The notes: generated by a model from the letters alone, not told the origin. Numbered from the stretch's first letter, positions 22,523-33,439 are shown. The stretch is DNA of 64,000 nucleotides from Fonsecaea monophora (GCF_001642475.1 NW_019173932.1:1077666-1141665), one strand, 5' to 3'. Made by a program: numbers and translations.

Positions 22523-23248
22523 ATGGGTTTCGAGCCCGAGACATATTACCTCGGACCCAACAAGCATTGCCCCAACAATGACATGCCAGTCCTGATCTAT
22601 CGCGATTGTCTGCCCCTGCCGCTCTCCGAAGCCAAAACCACCGAGTTCCTCGAGTCGCACGCCTGGGAGAAGAAGGGCACCTGGGGACATATCGCGTACA
22701 GGCATTTTCATCCCAATACGCACGAGTGCTACGGTAAGAAGAGGAGACCTCTCTCTTTCCCCCAGGATCAGCCAGGAGTTCAACGTAGCACATTTCGCGG
22801 TGCTGACCGTGTCAATCTCTTTTGTGGGGAGGCATTGAACAGGCATTTTCCAGGGCGAATCGAGGATACTGGTCGGATGCGGCACGAACGACACCTCGGG
22901 CGGCGAGGAGATCGAGGTGCACGCCGGAGATGTCATCGTCCTCCCGGCTGGAACGGGCCATTGCTGTCTCCAGAGCAGCACCGACTACAGATACATTGGC
23001 GTTTACCCAGAGGTATGTATAGCCGCCACCCTCCCCATCTGTTCTCTGAGGAATATTCTTTGCGCGCCTCTCCATCGAACGCTCACACATTCGTCGCTGG
23101 ACAGGGAGCTCCCAAGTGGCGCAGCGAGCTGGGGAAGAACGAGGTTGGCGACGCCTATAGACACGAGATACAAAGTGTGGCATTGCCGGTGCAGGATCCT
23201 GTCAACGGGTCAGAGGGACCTTTGCTGAAGTTGTGGACCAAGACGTGA
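22523..23248 (+). CDS. Small cupin-domain protein
   Basis: Exons 22523-22733, 22843-23012 and 23105-23248; 174 residues. Both introns have strong donors (GTAAGA, GTATGT) and CAG acceptors, and both joins keep the frame: ECYG-IFQGES and VYPE-GAPKW. A single cupin barrel is visible: HFHPNTHE in the first motif and HAGDVIVLPAGTGH in the second, supplying the usual His/Glu metal ligands. It resembles the bacterial YjlB-like cupins found throughout filamentous fungi. The substrate is unknown, there is no secretion signal, and enzymatic activity is not established. Confidence 0.8.
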   Translation: MGFEPETYYLGPNKHCPNNDMPVLIYRDCLPLPLSEAKTTEFLESHAWEKKGTWGHIAYRHFHPNTHECYGKKRRPLSFPQDQPGVQRSTFRGADRVNLFCGEALNRHFPGRIEDTGRMRHERHLGRRGDRGARRRCHRPPGWNGPLLSPEQHRLQIHWRLPRGMYSRHPPHLFSEEYSLRASPSNAHTFVAGQGAPKWRSELGKNEVGDAYRHEIQSVALPVQDPVNGSEGPLLKLWTKT

Positions 23249-23490
23249 TGTATCATTGATTGTGCTTTTGATCAAGTCCTTTGGCTTCTGTCTTTCGTAG
23301 GAGGTGCACAAGTGTGTGATCGCTTGTCCGTAAATACATCATTATCTCTTGTGCTCAACCGTAATTCCCATTTATGGTTAGTGCCTTGGCACCGAGATGA
23401 GAGGAAACCAGCATCTCTTTGCTAGGCACGTACATACAGTACATCGACCATCTTGACGAGAAATCCAAGAGCTTCCAGTGCGAGTATCGC

Positions 23491-25136
23491 ATGGCAAGCC
23501 TCTTACGTCGACTCCTCTCGACCACTCCACCAGAAATCGCCAATGCCACAATCAGAAGGATGAACCTCAACTCCGCAGACCTGCCCAAAATTTTCCTGCC
23601 GCCCGTCAACCGGTCCATGCAGACGCTGGACAAGTCGTTCTTCCGCAAAGTCGTGCCTCTGGCCGCCGCTACGATCCCGGATGTCCGACAGATCACGGCC
23701 ATCAGAAGGGAACTCGAAAAGTCGCAGGACTTGCTCCGAGTCAGTCCAATTAAGCCGTTGCGCGATGACGACTCGGTCGGCCAGGGAGCGAAGTGTCTTC
23801 TGCTCAGGCCTGGGATTGACGCCAACGGTGCGTAGGAGCACGGCTCCATGATTCGTGGGAGCGAGTTTGTTGACGGATTGTGTAGAGCGGAAAACATGGT
23901 CACAGACCATCTCGAGGCTGGTGGAAGAACGACTGGCCAGCTTACGACCTTACGATTTAACACTCACATATGACGACTGGACTATGCGTACGTGAGTGGT
24001 CAGGAATGACCTCTGCAGAGTTATGTTCGGAATCTAACCCGTCCCGCTAGATAATATTCTCGAGGCAGTTCTGCCTGAGATCCCGGAGGAAGAAAAGGAA
24101 ACCCCTGCAGGTTTTGCTCAGGTTGGCCACGTCGGTACGTCTCCCTACCTACGTTCTTGATGCCCCGTACTGACTTAGCAAAGCTCACGTGAACCTGCGC
24201 GAGGCATATTTGCCTTACAAATATATAATTGGACAGATCTTGGTGGACAAGAATCCCAACATCACCACCGTCATCAATAAGACATTCGATGTTGGTACCG
24301 AATCCGTCTTTCGAACATTTCCATATGAAGTCATTGCCGGCCCAGATGACCTCGATGTTACAGTCCACGAGTCTGGTTGCGAGTTCAAGTTCAACTTCGG
24401 GAAAGTGTACTGGAACTCTCGACTAGGTACTGAACATTCTCGGCTCTTTGAGCAGTTCAAGGAGGGTGAGGCTGTCTGTGACGTTATGGCCGGTGTTGGA
24501 CCATTTGCTGTGCCGGCAGGTAAACGCAAGGTCTTTGTCAGGGCGAACGATCTCAATCCCGACTCGTACCAAAGCCTTGAAGACGCCATCAAGTCTAACA
24601 AGGTCAGCGACTTCGTGTCAGCGTCCTGCGAGGACGGCAGGGCTTTCATCCGCACCGCAACCAGAGACTTACAGCACTCTCCACGAGAAGCACGACTGCC
24701 CTCCAAGTTGAAGATTTCGCGGAAATTGACCAAAGAAGAGATGCAAGCGCGTCGCAAAGAGGCTGATGCCGCAGCAAAAGTTCTCAAAGAACCGAATGCG
24801 TTCGCTCACTATGTCATGAATCTGCCGGCCAGCGCCATCGAGTTTTTAGATGCATTTCGAGGCCTCTATCACGGTCGAGAGGCCGAATTCAAACCACACA
24901 CCTCGAGAGGTTTGCCGTTGATTCACCTGTACTTGTTTCAGACGAAATTTGCCTCTGAGGAAGAAGAGATCCAAGAGATCTGTGAAAGAATATCGCAGCA
25001 TATCGGAGCTCCGGTGAAGTTCGATGATCCAGAGCTGGACATGCAGGTTCGATTTGTCCGACTTGTTGCGCCGAAGAAGAAAATGTTTTGCGCGAGCTTT
25101 CGCATACCGGCCAGCGTTGCGTTCGCGCAGCCTTGA
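23491..25136 (+). CDS. TRM5: tRNA (guanine-37 N1)-methyltransferase Trm5
   Basis: Exons 23491-23827, 23886-23987, 24051-24134 and 24184-25136; 491 residues, the normal family size. Trm5 uses S-adenosylmethionine to make m1G37 next to the anticodon, preventing +1 frameshifting. Visible landmarks: PPVNRSMQTLDKSFF near the start, GHVAHVNLREAYLPYK rebuilt across the last intron, the SAM-binding VCDVMAGVGPFAVPAG, NDLNPDSYQSL, and MNLPASAIEFLDAF. The first ATG opens a basic, Ser/Thr-containing segment (MASLLRRLLSTTPP) typical of a mitochondrial presequence, and a second in-frame ATG at 23560 precedes the conserved core. Dual cytosolic/nuclear and mitochondrial forms are known for yeast Trm5. Confidence 0.93.
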
Positions 25137-26000
25137 AGGATTGACCGTCGATAAAGCAACTCACTAAGGCGGCTGGCCTCCATGGCTCGTCAATGGTCCG
25201 CCTCTGCTCTGCACATCTCCACATGCCAACTGTATGCCGACCATCGGAGAGAAGCTCCAGCACCAATGCAGCTCCAACTCGGTCTTCTGTCGTTCACTAG
25301 TCGCCTGCACCATCATCGTCTCGCTCGATTGATTGGTGCAGGAGGACTCATCTGCATTGCCAGTTCTTTGTGATCGTCTTTGAAAGGTTGCTGCACTGGA
25401 CTCGAATTCCTGGACCAGCGAATAACTGCGCCGCCTCGAGCAGAGAAGCCACACAAGTTTTGTCAGCGGAGTGAATGAACCTCAATCAATCTGAAGGCTC
25501 TGTCCGCCTGCCCACCCGCCGGGTTGGCTCCCTACAAGACTGTATGAGCTGGGGTATTTAGCCGAGAAGGAAGACATCTGTTGATGGTCTTGGGGCACGG
25601 GTAATGTAAATCTTTCAGGCCTAGTTGGCAAAAAGAAAACTGGTATGAGCGAGAATGTGGCAGGAGACGTCGTGATATAATGACTTGACCTGACTTGACC
25701 TGACTCAACTTGGTGCAGACCTGGACGATGATGTTTGAGATTATCAAGACTGAATCTACTCCTCTCCTCAAACTCCCGTATATAGTATGTATGTTGGTAG
25801 GTAAACAAGGGATGGTGTATCGGTGTGTGAAGATATGTATAAATCAGGTGTCGATCACTGCGCATGTAGTAGTACGAGGTGCCACTGATGGTGAATTGCT
25901 CCCCTACTCCGTCGTCACAGCTGTTCGCTCTCGCCGCATCGTCTGCCCCATGGTGCCCATGCACAGCCCTACCGTCTCCAGCTCGAGCTCGATAGCGAAT
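25137..26000. other. Intergenic region between TRM5 and the RS-rich gene
   Basis: Convergent 3' sides of TRM5 (plus) and the RS-rich gene (minus). A short direct repeat of TGACTTGACC occurs around 25681-25702. No credible gene is present. Confidence 0.45.
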
Positions 26001-26964
26001 TCAAGCTCGACCTCGCAGACGACTCTCGTCCAGGATCCTTCTCACCTCGCTGTCGGAGTCGGGGTCGGGGTCGCGGACGCGGATCGTGAGCGCCGTGCCT
26101 AGTGTGGTGAATGCCCTGTTGGCGTCGTGAGACATGGATCTCGAGCTGGCTCGGTATCGGGATCGGGATCGTGCGTGGTGGGTGCAGCGATGGTCGTGAT
26201 GGCTTCGGCTCCTCCTTCTTCGACTCCGACTTCTCCTCCGGCTCCTGTTTCGACTTCGACTTCTTCTCCTGCTTCTACTCCTACTCCCGCTGGAAAACCC
26301 CCCTTCCAACCTCACCGGCGGCGGCGAATACCCGCCCCGAAACCCGGGTTGCTCGCCAAATAGCCCTCGGCCGGTTCCTGGCCGTGGCGGAGAGTGAAGA
26401 CGAAGACGAAGGGGAAGACCAAGGTGCTCACGCGCGACAGACTCCTCGGGTCGGATTCGGACAGTTGACCATAACCGCGACCGCGACCGCGACCGAGTCC
26501 GCTCGCGCTCATAAGATCGCCGACGCAGGGGGTTCTCTTCGTAAAATGTATGGGGATATCTCGTGTCTCTCAGGATGGGTCTAGAGGGAGGAGGAGATGA
26601 CGACCGCGACAACGGAAGTAGTGCGAGGGACGGAAGCGGTGCGAGCGACGTCGGACGTGATGGCGGGCGTAACCGCGAGGGTGACCTTGACGGTGACGGC
26701 GACGGCGACCGCGGACGACGACGACCACGCGTGCGCACTATGATTTCTTCCTCCTCGCGGACGTGTCGGCGTCCGTGGGGTAAATGGACCGTGGTTCTGG
26801 TGTAGGTTATTTGCTTTTTTGGGTTTGTTAGTCTGGCGATGGGAAGAAGTTGGATCTGCTAGAGCAAAGCAAAGCAGAGCAAGGCGAGGCAAAGTAAAGC
26901 AGATCCCGCGAACAGAAGAACTTGAGACCTCAATACTTACCCGTGAGCTGAGTGGGATGCGCAT
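26001..26964 (-). CDS. Arg/Ser-rich (RS-repeat) protein of unknown function
   Basis: Proposed exons 26964-26941 and 26813-26001; 278 residues. The ATG at 26964 gives MRIPLSSR, then a GTAAGT donor. The acceptor is uncertain: a CTAAC branch site favours AAG just above 26813, but TAGCAG ending at 26856 also keeps the frame and would add 14 residues. The long open frame itself contains no ATG near its start, which is why an upstream exon is needed. After THLPHG-like and EEEEII segments come dense Arg-Ser dipeptides (SRSRSRRRSRSRNRS and similar), as in splicing-factor RS domains, but no RNA-binding domain is visible. The tail (TLGTALTIRVRDPDPDSDSE) is acidic. I do not recognise the family. Purine/pyrimidine-skewed codons also create long antisense frames. 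Confidence 0.5.
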
Positions 26965-27719
26965 CTTGATACCGCTGGTCGTTGCGTCTCCTTCTTCGTC
27001 CGGCTTTGCTTCTCAGTACAGTATCAGGGGTACCCTCCTCCCTTTGGTTCCGGTCAAAGGTTGGTCGCTCGATCTTTCAGTCTGCTTGATAGATAGATAA
27101 ATCCCCTGCTATCCTGTGTGGTTTCGGGCACGTTGTATGCAAGTGTCTCAATGGTCTGGACGAAGCCAAAAGTCGGGCAGTCGAGAAAACATAGCGAAAG
27201 GAAAGACAGCGAGAAGAGGTCATTTTTAAGTAGAAATCGCCAGTGGGCATCCATATCAGACGTATCACAGACCATATCACCGACCAGGATTCAACCAGAC
27301 CAGAATGGACTGTCCTGCCGTCACCACGGGCAATTGTCACACGTCGACGTATCGACATACCGACACCTCGACACATCTGGCGAGAGATCACTGGTCACAG
27401 TGACAAAAAGTCTGGAACATAAGAGGGTGGGTGTATTTGTAGGTGACTTCTACCAAGAGGCAGCGGTGACAGCGGGTGGCAAGCAAACGAAAGGCTGGGT
27501 TGCGAGAGAGGGGGGAGAGAGGAGGGTGGCCACAGGGACAGTCAAACAAATGCGGACGAGCAAAACACCAGGACACAGATAGAGGGAGGGAGGGAGAGAA
27601 GGAGAGAAAGTCACTGAATATCAGTTTCTGGAAGGATTTGGGTACTTGCGACAGACAAGGGGAACGAGAATTCAAAAGGGAAAAAATGACCCGATTGAAC
27701 AATCAATCTGTAACGTTTC
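26965..27719. other. Intergenic region upstream of the RS-rich gene
   Basis: It contains the RS-rich gene's promoter and the 3' side of the Ser-rich orphan gene. A GGGA-repeat purine tract lies around 27581-27610. No gene is evident. Confidence 0.4.
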
Positions 27720-28718
27720 TCATTTCTTCTCGTCTCGTGCATCGAAATGCAAAGACGGAGGAGTAGTCTGTCCTCTTGACCCGGCGACCTCAAAACACGA
27801 TTCGATCCACGTGGTGGTCACGATTGCCAACCGCTCACATATCGGGTATGGGTTCCAACAGAGCCAAGAATCGTCGAATGTCAACAGCGTTACTGGCGTT
27901 GGAGGGATGAGAGGCTCCCATTCACCCTCCCGTCGTGATGCTTGCCTGGCGGATGCCGAGTGAATCGCACTGGAGGACGGGAGTGGTTGAGGTGGTCTGT
28001 AAGGCTCGTTCCAGGAAGCACGCATGCCAGACAGTGACCGCCACAACGAGTCGGAAGAGACTGAGGTCCTCAAGCTGCGCTCTGCTTTTGGTGTGTCACG
28101 TAAGGGGGAGTTCGAGGGTGGACCATTTCTTGAACATCTCGAGGGTAACGAGTCGCTCAAGCGAAATAGCCTAGGAGGTTCATTCCAGCCTGGGTGAATT
28201 GTCGACAGCGATTTCCAGGAAGATTCAGAACTGCAGGTGGATATCGAGGACTGCGAACTCTTCGTCTTCAGAGACAGAGGTGGCGCCAGTGGTGTCCCGG
28301 CTGCTCCAGTTGTTGCAGAGACAGAGGTCATGGACGTGCAGCTTGGGTGATTTGCAGTTGCAGACATAGATTCTGTATCTGATTGCGAATCTTCGGACGA
28401 TCGATAAAAGCTCATCGAGAACCGAGATCCGAGGGGTTCCATGAAGCTGTTCGAAGCCACCGATGGGAATTGAATCCGCAATTTTAGATGTCACCGCGCT
28501 ATAAATATTTGCGTCTGGGAAGTTTCAACGAAGCTGGGTGAAGTCGGAGTTGCTGGATGGCGAGACGGACAAGGTGATTTAATATCAGAACACGATGAGT
28601 TGGAGGAAACAGAGGAGAAATTTTGGGTATTGCTCAGTAAAGACTTCACAGCCATTGACCATTGCTCCTCTTCACTGCAGCACGCGATAGCGCTCCTTTG
28701 TTTCCTATCCAAACGCAT
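27720..28718 (-). CDS. Ser-rich hypothetical protein with a duplicated Trp motif
   Basis: Proposed exons 28718-28495 and 28446-27720; 316 residues. The 48-bp intron (GTGACA ... CAG) joins two frames of like composition without a break, but its donor is weak. A single-exon start at 28442 is the alternative. The protein is rich in Ser, Thr and Pro. It carries two copies of one motif: SSWKSLSTIHPGWNEPPR and SLWRSLSGMRASWNEPYR. The first exon contains EEEQWSMAVKSLLSNTQ. No signal peptide, membrane helix or known domain is seen, and I do not recognise the family. The internal duplication argues that this is a real gene. Confidence 0.45.
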
Positions 28719-29184
28719 CGTCCAAGTATGGTGAGCCGGAGCGTTTGGGCACACCTGGAAGTCTCCACCGATTGTCCGACTGTGATCTCTGCGTTGGTGG
28801 GAATAGCTCAGACAATTTGTGTTTCGAGAGTAGCAAATCCTCCAAAGCCCAGGTATCCTGTGAAATCCCCGAGACAGGTCGCTATGACGGCCAGCGTGAG
28901 ACCGCAACTGCCACGTATCGCTCGACTCATGGCGCGATATTGGTAGGACTCTGCCAACATTTCCTTCATGCGTCGTCAGCATCTCTGGGAGAACCTGAAT
29001 TTGCGTGTATGTTTATGGTGCAACGTTGTCGTTTGCGCTTTGGGATTGCTGTGCGTCGTCATTCGTACAACCCTGCCAACGGTGACTGCGGCGATGCAGT
29101 AGTCATGTGAGCTGGCCCTGCAGATTGATTGAGCCGTCGAGTAATCACTTGAAGTTGGTGTGATTCCTCAAACATCAGGTAGAA
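28719..29184. other. Intergenic region between the Ser-rich gene and RPB4
   Basis: Both flanking genes are on the minus strand. The open frame covering part of this stretch has an amino-acid mix unlike a protein, so I treat it as the promoter and leader of the Ser-rich gene plus the RPB4 3' UTR. Confidence 0.4.
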
Positions 29185-29643
29185 TCAAAGCTGAGCCTGT
29201 CTCTTCAACCGCTGCAGTTCCCTACAGATACCCTCCAACTCCTCCTCTGACACGACGCCATCTTCGACCTTCTTCTCCAAGCTTGGAATCAGCGCCTTTG
29301 CTTCATCCGAACAAGTCGGCACCAAGCTACCCAACTGAGACTTTTCAAATCGCTCCAGGTTTTCACCGTACGAATTGATGATTCCTTCCACCTGTTGCGC
29401 CTCGGCCAGATCTTTAAACACCGCAAAGATCTCCAAGTAGTCGCGTGTCTTTGCAGTGACTTCGGTCTCCTCGTAGCCACCGCCTCGAGCCGCCCGCGTC
29501 GCGAGAGTCTTTTGCAGGATGATGCGCGCTTCAGAGAGATTGAGCGTGACTTCGTTCTGGAACTCGCCGAGTTTGAGGACCGCGCCGGCTTCGAGGTCGG
29601 ATGTTGCGGTGGGCGCAACGCGCGAGGGGGCAGCGTGAGGCAT
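29185..29643 (-). CDS. RPB4: RNA polymerase II subunit Rpb4
   Basis: Single exon, 152 residues from the ATG at 29643; an in-frame extension upstream lacks family similarity. Rpb4 pairs with Rpb7 to form the stalk of RNA polymerase II, which acts in initiation, mRNA export and decay. Landmarks match the RPB4 family: an N-terminal GAVLKLGEFQNEVTLNLSEA, then the helical core TRDYLEIFAVFKDLAEAQ, and the C-terminal LEKFE-like and Leu-Gly-Ser-Leu segment (ERFEKSQLGSLVPTCSDEA) followed by ALIPSLE and the last helix. The length is close to that of other filamentous-fungal Rpb4 proteins. Confidence 0.9.
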   Translation of the reverse strand: MPHAAPSRVAPTATSDLEAGAVLKLGEFQNEVTLNLSEARIILQKTLATRAARGGGYEETEVTAKTRDYLEIFAVFKDLAEAQQVEGIINSYGENLERFEKSQLGSLVPTCSDEAKALIPSLEKKVEDGVVSEEELEGICRELQRLKRQAQL

Positions 29644-30014
29644 GTTGAGTACCGCAAGTAGTCTCTGCAAGAAGATGAGAAAACTCAGGTCGGAAAGCAA
29701 TGAACAAACAGGTCATGATTGAGATGGGAAAATGAACTTAGTGACTGATCCAGTAGCGCAGCCAATTCGGAAAAACAGATAATCCGAGGGAAGTCACTGA
29801 TACGAGGCGGCACAGGATTTTGACTTGCATCACGATAGACACTCTTAGACGATAGACAGATGGCACTCCAGAATCCTCACAAAGGTGTTGATTTACTCAT
29901 TTGACCCCTCATAAATATCTCAAAATAGACTCATTCAATTACAAGTTTGTCAGGTCGTTGATTTGTGTCCAACCTGTCGCCACTAATCCTTCCACGGGAA
30001 GATCATGCATCGTC
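29644..30014. other. RPB4 promoter-side intergenic region
   Basis: About 370 bp, moderately AT-rich, with the Cys-rich GPI-protein gene ending at its right side. No gene or clear motif is seen. Confidence 0.4.
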
Positions 30015-30959
30015 CTACAGCACCAATACACCAACACCAGCAGCAATCAACAGACCCTTGGCGGCCCCGAAACCACTTGCACCGTTGGACTCGGAGAATT
30101 GACTGACACCGGTTTCTAGCGAAGTGTCGGTGCTGGTCGTAGTCGCAATAGTGCTCCGAGTGCTGGAGAATAAGGCGCTGGTAGGCGTCGTAAAGACGAG
30201 GTCGGATGTCGTCGTTCCAAAGGACGAGCTGCTACCGACGTAACTGCATTTTCCGAGCGTGCTAGAGCAGGTGTATCCATCTTCACAGTAGTCTGATAGA
30301 GGTCGAACGTTAGCACCCAATAAAGACAAAGACTATCTCGAGGGCAGCAACTTACATCCTCCCGCGCAGCAAGACTCGCCGTCGTCCGGGTTATAGCATG
30401 AATCTGATCCGCAAGGGATATTTCCCTCTCCGTAGATTTCGGCGCAGGTGCTGCTGCTGCTGCTGCCGCCACCACCAGAACTTGTGCTCTCCTCGGGGCA
30501 GGTATCGTACAAAGGATCCGACGGATCGTAGCAGTGATATCCATCCGGGCACTCGAGATAACTGGAGCCAAAGCATGACGCACAAGTCGCACCGGTCTGG
30601 TAACAGATATCGTCGAGGCCACTCAGGCTGGTTGAGGTCGATGCCGGTGCGGTGGCAGTATTAGTCGTGGATAACCCGTCATCGGAGCTATCGAGGTCGC
30701 ACGAATCCAGCCCATAGGTATCATCTCCAGGCAAATAGCAGTAGATCGCACTCCCTGGACAGAGGGTATAACCACCGCCGAAGCATTCCTCACAGGTTCC
30801 TGTGCAGCGTTTATTCAGATCGCGCCGCGACATGAGCTTGCTCGTTGAGGTTGGCGTCCTCGTCCGACCGTCGTCGGGCAGACCTTTGAAGACGGCATCC
30901 CCTTGGGCTGCAGCCAAGAGTATGAGTGAAGAAAAAGCGAGGGTTTTGGTGAAGAGCAT
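30015..30959 (-). CDS. Secreted Cys-rich GPI-anchored protein with tandem Cys modules
   Basis: Exons 30959-30356 and 30292-30015; 293 residues. The intron has GTAAGT, CTAAC and CAG, and the join gives GGYYCEDGYTC. A signal peptide (MLFTKTLAFSSLILLAAAQG) is followed by a Lys-Arg kexin-type site (RRDLNKR) just before the first Cys. Three Cys-rich modules follow: one starting CTGTCEECFGGGYTLC, a second starting CYQTGATCASCFGSSYLEC with the same spacing, and a third around CGSDSCYNPDDGESCC. Ser/Thr-rich linkers separate them. The C-terminus ends in a hydrophobic stretch (GLLIAAGVGVLVL) after a small-residue region, a GPI-attachment signal. Location is predicted to be the plasma membrane or wall. 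Function unknown; effector-like or wall-structural roles are both possible. Confidence 0.8.
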
Positions 30960-32599
30960 GGTGAAGTTTTAGAAACAACGAAACGAGTGACTTGAAAGAG
31001 CGACTGGAATGTAGCGAGCGACGAAAAAGCACCCAAAACTTGGTTTGGAAGAGAAATGTACTTTAGTTCCATGGAAGGTGGTGGCTGTTCCATGAAATAT
31101 ACCTAGTCGCTCTACTGAGTACCTCTTACCACGCAGATACCGCCCCAACCACTCGTAGAAACCCGAATACGGATACGTCCGTTTGGCAGGAGGGGGGTTG
31201 ACCTGGTCCGAATTTTCATCTGCTTCGTTGAAGCATGCTCAAAGTTCACACCAACGTTCTTGGAAGAGCAACGGGCTATACAAAAGAGTATACCACGTGC
31301 AAAGCGATTCGCTTGCAGGGAAAAAGGTAGTTCCTTGTCACCAAGAGTGATTAGGGGCCAAGTAGCCTTGTCTGGCTGGGCACTGAAAGGATAAATCCGA
31401 AGAAAACAGCTGTCTGGTAGGTGGTCTCTCAGAGTATGGTGCCGGTACCCTGTAAAGAGCCATTGTAAAGAGCCAACGAAAACACGGCATTAAAATTTGA
31501 AAGGACGATCAGCGCTGGCCTCTCTATAGGCGCACGAACCGTTGTCACAATTCATAGCGCGAGTAGGAAATGAGGTACTTGTACGAGGTAGCTGAAGGCG
31601 GGAAGGGAAATGACAGGGAGAAGGTTTCTTGGCACAACTCTTGGCAATCGGGCGGAATTTGTCCACGATAATTGGGTTACCACGCTGGATGAATGATTGA
31701 TCCGTGGAATTTGTCGGTTGAAGCATTTTGCTGCCTCGAAATTCAAACTCGAGCTGGTGAGGCAGAGGTAGCGGCATAGCACGAGCGCGGAGCTTTCTGC
31801 TCGAGGATTCTCAGCGCCGGCTATCGGGTATGAGTTCCGAGTTCTAGTATAGAGAACGATGTGGGTAGGTAGCATGTCCAATTTACGGAACGTAAACTGC
31901 GGTGGGCCATATTTGCTTGTTGGACAACGTTTCTTGGTACTCTATCGGACAAAGATGGTCTGATAAGCGAACTTTGCTGCGATAGTGGCGCTAGTTTCAG
32001 GGGTCCTGAGGCTATTATATAAGTGAAATTGTACCTGCCTACAGCACCTGGACTAGAAAATACTACTAAGAGGCTTCGTCCAGAAGGTAATTGGTCTTGG
32101 TCAAGAGGAAAATGGTGATGCTTTGCTTCTCCATCCCAGCCTCACAGCTCTGCACTTGGCACAAGGCTGATTGCAGCTTGGCCCCTGCTGTACCTTCCGA
32201 GAGGCTCAAGCCTCCACCCCTGTCTCTTCTCAATTTTTGGGTACCACCCCGGACGGTGCGAGCTGGCGGACCACATCATCTGCCCGCCTAGTAGCCAGGC
32301 TCGTTATCTTATCGCAAGTTTTGTGAGTAGCAGTATATACAAGTAGGTAAGGTGAACAAAGCAAAGGAGCAGTAGTCACACGAGTCAAGGATTTTGGATG
32401 TTGGGAAACATGCGCGCAAGGGGTGTGCGACCTGGGTTATTATTAGATAGTCTGGTGAAGATCAGAATGTCGTTGGTCAGACCAGGATGCTCCCTGCACC
32501 TATGCGACGAATTATCTCTCTGATGTTCACGTACTGGCTGCTGCTGTTGCAGGGCTGATGTCGGGCCAGATCCTGAACGAGATTCAAACCCCTGTTGTA
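30960..32599. other. Long intergenic region
   Basis: About 1.6 kb with no supportable gene. It begins with the promoter of the Cys-rich GPI-protein gene and ends at the 3' side of the TIM-barrel gene. Short open frames here lack any family features. Confidence 0.5.
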
Positions 32600-33439
32600 T
32601 TACTGTCTCATCTCCAAACTTTTGAATTCCTTGGTCGTGTTCGTGATGGCGATTTCCACTGGCAATCTCTCCATGCTACTTGCACCATAGAAGCCGTGAA
32701 TTCCCTTGACACGACTGAGCACATAACCAGCATCCTTGGGTTCAGCGATGGGTCCGCCGTGACAGAGGATGATGATGTCGGGGTTGATTTTGGTCGCAGC
32801 ATCTCTCATCTCCTGAATCAGCTCGACACATTCGTCCAGAGTCTTCCCAGTCTTTGCGCCTATGCTTCCCGAGGTCGTCAAACCCATGTGGCACACCAAC
32901 ACGTCTGCACCGGCCTGAGTCATTTGCTCAGCTTCTTTGACATTAAAGGCATATGGCGTGGTCAGGAGGTCAAGTTTGCGGGCTTCTGCAATCATGGCGA
33001 CCTCCTTGTCGAAACCCATCCCTGTTTCCTCGAGATTCGCTCGGAAGCTGCCGTCAATGAGACCAACGGTGGGGAAGTTCTGGACACCGCAGAATCCCAT
33101 GTTTTTCAGTTCTTGAAGGAACGAGGGGATTATGCGAAATGGGTCCGACGCGCAGACACCAGCAAGAACTCCGGTTTTGTTGACCACAGGAAGAACCTCC
33201 CTTGCCATGTCCACAACGACGGCATTGGCATCTCCGTACGGCATAAGGCCAGCGAGCGAACCCCTCCCGGCCATTCGAAAGCGACCCGAGTTGTAGATGA
33301 TGATAAGATCGCCGCCTCCTGCCTCGATGAACTTGGCTGATAACCCTATGCCTGCCCCTGCTCCAACTATTGGCCTGCCATTCTTGATCTGGTTCCTGAG
33401 ATGGGAGAGGACTTCGGCTCGCGAGGAAGGGGGTGCCAT
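32600..33439 (-). CDS. TIM-barrel protein of the phosphoenolpyruvate-hydrolase-like/Tm-1 C-terminal family
   Basis: Single exon, 279 residues from the ATG at 33439. The sequence has a (beta/alpha)8 pattern: IVGAGAGIGLSAK, GGGDLIIIYNSGRFR, VLAGVCASDPFR, GFCGVQNFPTVGLIDG, DVLVCHMGLTTSG and IILCHGGPI. It matches the TIM-barrel signal-transduction/PEP-hydrolase-like domain that forms the C-terminal half of tomato Tm-1 and accompanies UPF0261 proteins in bacteria. It is probably cytosolic with no membrane or secretion signal. Its divergent neighbour (33908-35290) is the matching UPF0261 protein, so the two products likely work together. The biochemical reaction is not established. Confidence 0.85.
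   Translation of the reverse strand: MAPPSSRAEVLSHLRNQIKNGRPIVGAGAGIGLSAKFIEAGGGDLIIIYNSGRFRMAGRGSLAGLMPYGDANAVVVDMAREVLPVVNKTGVLAGVCASDPFRIIPSFLQELKNMGFCGVQNFPTVGLIDGSFRANLEETGMGFDKEVAMIAEARKLDLLTTPYAFNVKEAEQMTQAGADVLVCHMGLTTSGSIGAKTGKTLDECVELIQEMRDAATKINPDIIILCHGGPIAEPKDAGYVLSRVKGIHGFYGASSMERLPVEIAITNTTKEFKSLEMRQ

Noticed and set aside
22523..23248. Read-through cupin frame as one exon
   Set aside because: The unspliced frame encodes atypical sequence across two canonical introns. Splicing gives a continuous cupin barrel.
26111..26584. Plus-strand 157-residue frame over the RS-rich gene
   Set aside because: It reads Phe/Ser/Asp repeats that are the complement of Arg-Ser codons. The minus-strand reading, with an E-rich segment and splice signals, is more protein-like, though neither is proven.
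28719..28982. N-terminal extension of the Ser-rich gene to 28982
   Set aside because: The extra residues are rich in His, Trp and Cys with no order, unlike the Ser-rich remainder. The ATG at 28718 is a better start.
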